Source of the DNA: Natrinema soli
GTDB lineage: Archaea > Halobacteriota > Halobacteria > Halobacteriales > Natrialbaceae
Direction: 5' to 3'
Length of the DNA stretch: 10,333 nucleotides
NCBI RefSeq assembly: GCF_028618695.1
Contig: NZ_JAQIVI010000387.1
Coordinates: 1 to 10,333 of the forward strand
In this document: positions 6,245 to 10,333 of the stretch, piece after piece
Position numbering within the stretch: position 1 is the stretch's first letter
Layout of the letters: each line of letters opens with the position of its first letter
Program-made: the position numbers and the translations under genes
The notes under the pieces: generated by a model
Databases searched by the model: none
What the model was told of the DNA's origin: nothing
Seen by the model: only the letters and a program-made list of their open reading frames with translations

Positions 6245-6286
6245 TCAGATCCTCCGTTTCCGTACCAGTAGTCGTCGGTCGGTCAT
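6245..6286 (-). CDS. Possible 13-codon coupling ORF between permease and ATPase
   Basis: An ATG at 6286 overlaps the stop of the MalG-type permease (ATGA). The frame encodes MTDRRLLVRKRRI and stops at 6245-6247, two bases before the ATPase ATG. The Shine-Dalgarno of the ATPase lies inside it. The peptide is very basic, unlike the acidic proteins around it, so it is more likely a translational-coupling element or chance than a functional peptide. Confidence 0.25.
   Translation of the reverse strand: MTDRRLLVRKRRI
6251..6255 (-). promoter_or_regulatory. Shine-Dalgarno of the ABC ATPase gene
   Basis: The minus strand reads GGAGG followed by eight bases and then the ATG at 6242. It is the clearest ribosome-binding site in the window and fits an operon-internal gene that cannot use leaderless initiation. 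Confidence 0.7.
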
Positions 6287-7212
6287 GTCTGTACCCCTTC
6301 CGCGAACTTGTCGGCGAACAGTACGTAGACGAGCAGCGTTGGGAGTGCCGTGATGAACGCGCCCGCCATTCGGAGCGGGTAGTCCGTTCCCTCGAGCGAC
6401 TGGCCGAGCCCTGACAGGATAAGGGTCGCGGATGCGGCCGGATTGTTGATGCTCCCGATGATCGTCAGCGAGAACAGGAACTCGTTCCAGATCTGCGTGA
6501 ACTGGAAGATGAACACGACCGCGAACATCGGTATCGACAGCGGCAGAACGATCCGCCGGTAGACCCGCCAGACCGACGCGCCGTCGAGCCTCGCGGCCTC
6601 GATCATCTCGTCGGACATCGTCTTGTACTGCGAGCGGAACAGCAGCGTCACGATCGGAATCCCGTACGCCGTATGCGTGATGATCAGTTCGAGGATCGTC
6701 GCGTAGTGTGGCTCGAGCAGCGGGAGGCCCCACAGGAACGAGAGTCGCGCGCCCAGTTGCATGTACTGACTCCAGAACTGGAAGAGCGGGACGATCACTG
6801 CCTGGTACGGGACGAAAATGCCCGCGATGAACAGCGCCAGCACGGCGATCTGACCGCGCCAGTCGACGAGCGTCAGTCCGTACGCGGCCATGCTGCCGAG
6901 GATCGCACACAGGATCGTCGAGGGGATGGTGAACAGCATGCTGTTGACCATCCCGGGTGCGAGGAAATCGAACGCGACCTGCCACTTCTCGAACGTAATC
7001 CCGGTCGCAGAGAGGGGCGGAAGGAACGGGAAGGTCTCTTGGAGTGCGGTCGACGTTTTGATCGACGTCACGAGTCCGGACTCGATCGGGATCAGGTAGA
7101 ACCCGACGAGACCGATCAGCGTCGCGTACAGTCCCACGCGGCTAATCGAAATCCCACTGGTCTCGTGCTCCGTCGCCGTCGCCTCCTCGGTGGTAACTGT
7201 CTTTTCGCTCAT
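6283..7212 (-). CDS. Sugar ABC transporter permease, MalG type
   Basis: This 309-residue inner-membrane subunit has an acidic, Thr/Glu-rich cytoplasmic N-terminus (1-22), then about six membrane spans, the first at about 25-45. The binding-protein-dependent transport (EAA) loop, IEAARLDGASVWRVYRRIVL (204-223), contacts the ATPase and is intact. Together with the upstream permease it forms the translocation channel. Of two permeases in CUT1 operons, the shorter one encoded second is normally the MalG type, and the C-terminal LPTLLVYVLFADKFAEGV matches that group. The ATG at 7212 overlaps the stop of the preceding permease by four bases (ATGA), showing translational coupling. The frame stays open well upstream through that gene in another phase, which is not coding. 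Confidence 0.93.
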   Translation of the reverse strand: MSEKTVTTEEATATEHETSGISISRVGLYATLIGLVGFYLIPIESGLVTSIKTSTALQETFPFLPPLSATGITFEKWQVAFDFLAPGMVNSMLFTIPSTILCAILGSMAAYGLTLVDWRGQIAVLALFIAGIFVPYQAVIVPLFQFWSQYMQLGARLSFLWGLPLLEPHYATILELIITHTAYGIPIVTLLFRSQYKTMSDEMIEAARLDGASVWRVYRRIVLPLSIPMFAVVFIFQFTQIWNEFLFSLTIIGSINNPAASATLILSGLGQSLEGTDYPLRMAGAFITALPTLLVYVLFADKFAEGVQT

Positions 7213-8180
7213 AGGTTCCCTCGCTTGTATTGGTTGTACAGATACGGCGCGATGACCGCCAGCGACACGGCGAACAACATGATCGCGATCGACGACCCGT
7301 ACGCCCACTCGGATCGGCCGAACGACTCGCGGACCATCTTGGTCGCCAGGATGTCGGCCCCGCGCCGGGGTCGGTAGCCGTCGAAGGTCGCGTACAGGAA
7401 GTCGAAGGCCTTCAGCGCGAACAGCACTAACACGACGGACGCGCTGACCGTCGCCGGCCGTAACTGCGGAACGATTACGCGCCAATACATCCGAACCGTG
7501 CTCGCACCGTCGACTCGTGCGGCCTCGTACTGGTCGTTCGGGATCGATCGGAGCGCGGCGAGGTAGATGATCATCGTGTACCCGCTGAACTGCCAGACGA
7601 GCGCGAAGATCACCGCCCCCAACACGAGACGAGGACTCCCCAGCCAGTTGTAGGGCCCGAGGCCGAAGATGCCGATGAACTGGTTGACGATGCCGTTGTT
7701 CACGTTGTACATCCACCGCCAGAACTGGGCCGTGACGATGAACGAGAGGGCGAACGGGAGGAGATAGATCGTCCGAAACGACCTATTGAATCGGATCTCG
7801 CGATCGAGCAGCAGCGCTAACAGGAGACCGACGATCAGACAGATGATCGTAAATCCAATGAGTAGAACGAACGTGTTCCGCGTCGCTGCCCACATTCCCG
7901 GATCGTCCAACATCGCCCAGTAGTTCTGCAGACTCAGGTTGCTGTAGTCCGGATCTCCGAATCCCGAGTACTCCGTCAGCGAGAGCAGGAGGTTCCAGCC
8001 GATCGCGGCGTAGACGAAAAACCCCATCAACAGGAACGGCGGCAGCCAGAACGGCGACGACTGCACGATGTCGCTGTCGAGCCAGCGTCGGAGCGTCGAG
8101 CGCTCCTCGGCAGTCCCCCCGTCCGTCCTGACGCGTCGCTTACGCCGGACGCTACGCAGTAATTCGAAAAAACGTTTCAT
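7209..8180 (-). CDS. Sugar ABC transporter permease, MalF type
   Basis: This 323-residue membrane subunit opens with a basic and charged cytoplasmic tail (1-43), then six spans at about 44-68, 103-126, 138-156, 187-209, 243-262 and 293-315. The EAA loop, YEAARVDGASTVRMYWRVIV (218-237), is intact and precedes a typical PQL turn. The segment TIYLLPFALSFIVTAQFWRW (137-156) is characteristic of MalF-type permeases of the CUT1 group. Length is normal. It begins 14 bases after the stop of the binding-protein gene and overlaps the MalG-type permease by four bases, so all are on one transcript. No Shine-Dalgarno is evident before its ATG. Confidence 0.93.
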   Translation of the reverse strand: MKRFFELLRSVRRKRRVRTDGGTAEERSTLRRWLDSDIVQSSPFWLPPFLLMGFFVYAAIGWNLLLSLTEYSGFGDPDYSNLSLQNYWAMLDDPGMWAATRNTFVLLIGFTIICLIVGLLLALLLDREIRFNRSFRTIYLLPFALSFIVTAQFWRWMYNVNNGIVNQFIGIFGLGPYNWLGSPRLVLGAVIFALVWQFSGYTMIIYLAALRSIPNDQYEAARVDGASTVRMYWRVIVPQLRPATVSASVVLVLFALKAFDFLYATFDGYRPRRGADILATKMVRESFGRSEWAYGSSIAIMLFAVSLAVIAPYLYNQYKRGNL

Positions 8181-8194
8181 AGTCTTGGAACGAG

Positions 8195-9454
8195 TTAGAC
8201 GGCGTCCATGAACCCGCTCGTCGCACCGTCGACATTGTAGGGGTCCGCGAAGTTGTTGTTGAGGACTTCCTCGAGATCGGACTGGGTGTTCGTGTCCACG
8301 GCGAGTCCGTGTGCGAGCGTCGGCGGCTTCTCCGAGGCGTTGTCGAAGTCGTCGATCGTGTCCGTGAGATACTCATTGAACTCGTCGGTAGACACGTCCG
8401 ACAGCGTCGGGATCGATCCCTTGTACTGGTTGAACGCGACCTGCGCCGTTTCGGACCCGACGAACTGCAACCAGGTCGCGGTATCGTCGGGCGTCGGATT
8501 ATCATTCGGGTAGATGAAAGAGTCGATGTGGAGGGTGTAGTAGTCCTCCGTCCCGGGGTATCGGATCGCGTCCCAGTCGGTGCCGTACTCGATATTCTGG
8601 TCTCCCGAGATGTACGCGCCGGCGGCCCAGTTCCCCTGATGGATGAACGCGGCGTCGCCGCTCATGATGTCCCGGTTGACTTCGGTGAAGTCGACGGAGG
8701 TTGCGTCGTTGTTGATGTAGCCGAGGATCTGCTCGAGTTTCTCGAACGTGTCGCGGACGGCGGCCTCGTCGCCGTCGCCCTCGATGAAGTTCATGTAGGC
8801 CTCGTAGCCGTGTTCGCCGAGCATCGTCTGCGCCCACGTCTGGAGGATACACCACGTCGCGAGCGAGAACGCGAACGGCGTCGCGTCGGTCTCCGACTCC
8901 ACGGCGTCCAGCGCGTTGATCAGTGCGTCGGCGCTGTCGATCGAACTCGGATCGACGCCGGCGCTCTCGAGGACCCCGACGTTGTAGAAGAGATCGTTCA
9001 GGCGATGGGAACCGAGCGGGACCGCCGAGAAACCGCCGTTGTTCTGGCAGAGTTCGACCGCTTCCTCGACGTGGGCCTCCTTCAGGTCGGCCTCGTCCCA
9101 GACCTCCGACTCGATGTCGCCGACGGCGTCCCCGTACTGCTCTAAGTTCGCACCGGGCCAGCCGGCGAACGAACTCGGCGTATCGCCGCCCTGGAGACGG
9201 TTGGAAACCGTCTGGTCGAGCGTCGTGTTTCCACCGCCACCGATCGGATTCTCGTCGTAGTCGACGTCCGAGTGCTCGTCCTCGAACGCCTCGAAGAGCG
9301 CGTCAGCGGCCTCTTTCCCGTCGCCGCCGGTCCATCCGTGGAGGACCTCGAGTGTATCGCTGCCACCGCCTGTACATCCTGCGAGACCAGCGAGCCCCGC
9401 TGCACCTGCCCCTTTCAGCACCGTTCTCCGTGGTACCTTGTTAGCGTCAGTCAC
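8195..9454 (-). CDS. Sugar-binding Tat lipoprotein of ABC transporter (glucose-type)
   Basis: This 419-residue protein is the extracellular solute-binding component. The N-terminus has a twin-arginine signal (RRTVLKG, 9-15), an Ala/Gly/Leu core, and a lipobox LAGC with Cys27. It is thus exported folded by Tat and lipid-anchored, the usual haloarchaeal arrangement. The mature part belongs to solute-binding family 1. Its course ([15 protein letters not shown] near 35-49; [17 protein letters not shown] near 141-157; [42 protein letters not shown]) closely follows the Thermus glucose/galactose-binding protein and Pseudomonas GtsA, so glucose, galactose or mannose is the likely ligand (inference). 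The start is GTG at 9454; an in-frame TGA three codons upstream rules out a longer form. The first gene of the operon, divergent from fumC. Confidence 0.92.
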   Translation of the reverse strand: MTDANKVPRRTVLKGAGAAGLAGLAGCTGGGSDTLEVLHGWTGGDGKEAADALFEAFEDEHSDVDYDENPIGGGGNTTLDQTVSNRLQGGDTPSSFAGWPGANLEQYGDAVGDIESEVWDEADLKEAHVEEAVELCQNNGGFSAVPLGSHRLNDLFYNVGVLESAGVDPSSIDSADALINALDAVESETDATPFAFSLATWCILQTWAQTMLGEHGYEAYMNFIEGDGDEAAVRDTFEKLEQILGYINNDATSVDFTEVNRDIMSGDAAFIHQGNWAAGAYISGDQNIEYGTDWDAIRYPGTEDYYTLHIDSFIYPNDNPTPDDTATWLQFVGSETAQVAFNQYKGSIPTLSDVSTDEFNEYLTDTIDDFDNASEKPPTLAHGLAVDTNTQSDLEEVLNNNFADPYNVDGATSGFMDAV

Positions 9455-9468
9455 TGCGAATCACACAT
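9451..9468 (-). other. Possible 5-codon upstream ORF overlapping the SBP start
   Basis: An ATG at 9468 on the minus strand reads MCDSQ and stops with a TGA that overlaps the GTG start of the sugar-binding protein gene (GTGA). The ATG lies about 23 bases below the centre of the TATA-like box, close to where a leaderless transcript would begin. It may be chance, or a leader that couples translation to the GTG start. Confidence 0.25.
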
Positions 9469-9486
9469 GATAGATTGTATGGGTCC

Positions 9487-9497
9487 TACTTAATAGT
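9487..9497 (-). promoter_or_regulatory. TATA-like box for the sugar ABC operon
   Basis: The minus strand reads AACTATTAAGT followed by A, the best TATA-like match upstream of the operon. Its centre is about 37 bases from the GTG at 9454, so the transcript would carry a leader of roughly 10-14 bases. The surrounding 60 bases are much more AT-rich than the rest of the window. Confidence 0.4.
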
Positions 9498-9500
9498 TTT

Positions 9501-9537
9501 CAAAATTAATTATGTTCTGAGTGAATGGTTTAATTTG
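9501..9537. promoter_or_regulatory. Nested inverted repeat, candidate operator of the sugar operon
   Basis: Outer arms CAAAATTAA (9501-9509) and TTAATTTG (9530-9537) pair over eight positions with one bulged A. Inner arms TTC (9515-9517) and GAA (9523-9525) share nearly the same centre, about 9519-9520. The site lies just upstream of the operon's TATA-like box. That position in archaea often holds activator sites. No regulator gene is in the window, so the protein that would bind is unknown. Confidence 0.4.
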
Positions 9538-9631
9538 ATAGGAGTTGGCCGGATGCCCACTGGAATATCGGCACGGTGCACGTCAGTACGGTTACGCGGG
9601 CCTGCGTCGGGACCCAGAATCAGACCGGTGG

Positions 9632-9638
9632 ATTTTAC
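9632..9638 (+). promoter_or_regulatory. TATA-like box for fumC
   Basis: ATTTTAC is centred about 29 bases upstream of the ATG at 9664, the leaderless spacing used by most genes in this window. Confidence 0.5.
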
Positions 9639-9663
9639 GCACCCGGCCGTCAACGCACCGCAC

Positions 9664-10333
9664 ATGAGCGAGGATTACAGAGTCGAACGCGACAGTCTCG
9701 GCGAAATGCAGGTGCCCGCGGACGCCTACTGGGGCGCACAGACCCAGCGCGCGATTCAGAACTTCCCCATCTCGGGGATCACGTTCAGTCGACGATTCGT
9801 CCGCGGGCTCGGTGTCGTCAAGAAGGCCGCCGCACAGGCCAACCGCGATCTCGGCCTGATCGACGACGACGTCGCCGAGGCGATCATCGAGGCCGCCGAC
9901 GAGGTCATCGCCGGCGAACACGACGACCAGTTCCCGGTCGACATCTTCCAGACCGGCTCCGGGACCTCCTCGAACATGAACGCGAACGAGGTCATCGCCA
10001 ACCGCGCCGCCGAACTCATGGGCAGCGAGATCGGCGACCGCGTCGTCCACCCCAACGACCACGTCAACTACGGCCAGTCGAGCAACGACGTCATTCCGAC
10101 CGCGATGCACGTCGCCTCCCTCGAGGCCGTCGAGAAAGACGTCATCCCGGCGCTCGACACCCTCCGCGAGGCGCTCGAGGAGAAGGAAGAAGCGTTCGAC
10201 GACGTGGTCAAGACGGGGCGAACCCACTTGCAGGACGCGACGCCGGTCACGCTGGGCCAGGAGTTCGGCGGCTACCGGACGCAGATCGCGAAGGGCTTGG
10301 CGCGCGTCGACGGCGTTCGCGACCACCTCGGCG
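9664..10333 (+). CDS. fumC: Class II fumarate hydratase (N-terminal 223 residues)
   Basis: Fumarase interconverts fumarate and malate in the citric acid cycle, as a cytoplasmic homotetramer without an Fe-S cluster. The frame runs off the right edge; about half of the usual 460-470 residues is present. Visible family motifs are the opening [20 protein letters not shown] (6-25), [19 protein letters not shown] (97-115), the substrate-binding [11 protein letters not shown] (137-147) and [17 protein letters not shown] (184-200) with the catalytic-site Thr-His pair at 187-188. The third signature, with the GSxxMxxKxN loop, lies beyond the window. The pattern separates it from aspartase and argininosuccinate lyase, though aspartase shares much of it and cannot be fully excluded without the C-terminus. 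The ATG at 9664 fits the TATA-like box upstream. It is divergent from the sugar operon, with 209 bases between starts. Confidence 0.92.
   Translation, partial: MSEDYRVERDSLGEMQVPADAYWGAQTQRAIQNFPISGITFSRRFVRGLGVVKKAAAQANRDLGLIDDDVAEAIIEAADEVIAGEHDDQFPVDIFQTGSGTSSNMNANEVIANRAAELMGSEIGDRVVHPNDHVNYGQSSNDVIPTAMHVASLEAVEKDVIPALDTLREALEEKEEAFDDVVKTGRTHLQDATPVTLGQEFGGYRTQIAKGLARVDGVRDHLG

Noticed and set aside
5043..6353. 436-codon plus-strand open frame opposite the ABC ATPase
   Set aside because: It is antisense to an ATPase with every nucleotide motif intact. Its translation is rich in Arg, Asp and Val with no recognisable domain, as expected from the complement of a GC-rich coding region.
6283..7716. 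Extended 477-codon version of the MalG-type permease
   Set aside because: The first 168 codons are out-of-phase sequence of the MalF-type gene and very Arg-rich. The ATG at 7212, in ATGA overlap, gives a normal permease N-terminus.
8309..9145. 278-codon plus-strand open frame opposite the sugar-binding protein
   Set aside because: Low-complexity Val/Arg/Asp translation with no motif, lying entirely opposite a well-recognised gene.
9592..10326. 244-codon minus-strand open frame opposite fumC
   Set aside because: Mirror of the fumarase codons, no family resemblance, and it would run across the fumC promoter.

Overview
This window is chromosomal DNA from a halophilic archaeon (class Halobacteria). 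It is GC-rich, and its proteins are strongly acidic and rich in Asp and Glu. Most starts lie 23-30 bases downstream of a short T/A-rich box with no Shine-Dalgarno, the leaderless pattern typical of haloarchaea. The hexamer CTCGAG is very abundant and CTAG nearly absent, which fits this group, perhaps Natrialbales, but the genus cannot be fixed from sequence alone.

Layout. (1) 1-373, minus: the 5' part of an uncharacterised haloarchaeal protein (DUF7523-like, running off the left edge). (2) 541-1222, plus: two small iron-sulfur/redox genes, an Nfu (NifU C-terminal domain) scaffold and a BolA protein, each with its own apparent TATA box. (3) 1452-1955, plus: a universal stress protein (UspA fold) with a degraded nucleotide-binding loop. 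(4) 2054-4118, plus: two tightly linked genes for membrane-anchored bacterial-PH-domain proteins (YdbS/YdbT type, one PH unit and three PH units). (5) 4218-4973, plus: a multi-pass membrane protein resembling DUF4013. (6) 5070-9454, minus: a complete CUT1-type sugar ABC transporter operon, transcribed in the order Tat-lipoprotein sugar-binding protein, MalF-type permease, MalG-type permease, UgpC/MalK-type ATPase. (7) 9664 to the right edge, plus: the N-terminal half of class II fumarase, divergent from the sugar operon.

How the genes work together. The four ABC genes form one uptake machine. The binding protein resembles the Thermus glucose/galactose-binding protein and the Pseudomonas GtsA family, so glucose or a related hexose is the likely substrate. 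Nfu and BolA probably both serve Fe-S cluster delivery. The two PH proteins probably form one membrane complex. Fumarase is a citric-acid-cycle enzyme and appears to have its own promoter.

No stretch longer than 300 bases lacks a gene. The larger gaps (401-540, 1223-1451, 9455-9663) hold promoters and a few possible operator repeats. I saw no tRNA, rRNA, CRISPR, insertion sequence or phage gene. The gene content is mostly ordinary haloarchaeal chromosome. The least explained signals are regulatory or compositional: a nested inverted repeat upstream of the sugar operon, two very short ORFs that overlap starts in that operon, a direct repeat plus palindrome upstream of nfu, and the CTCGAG excess.
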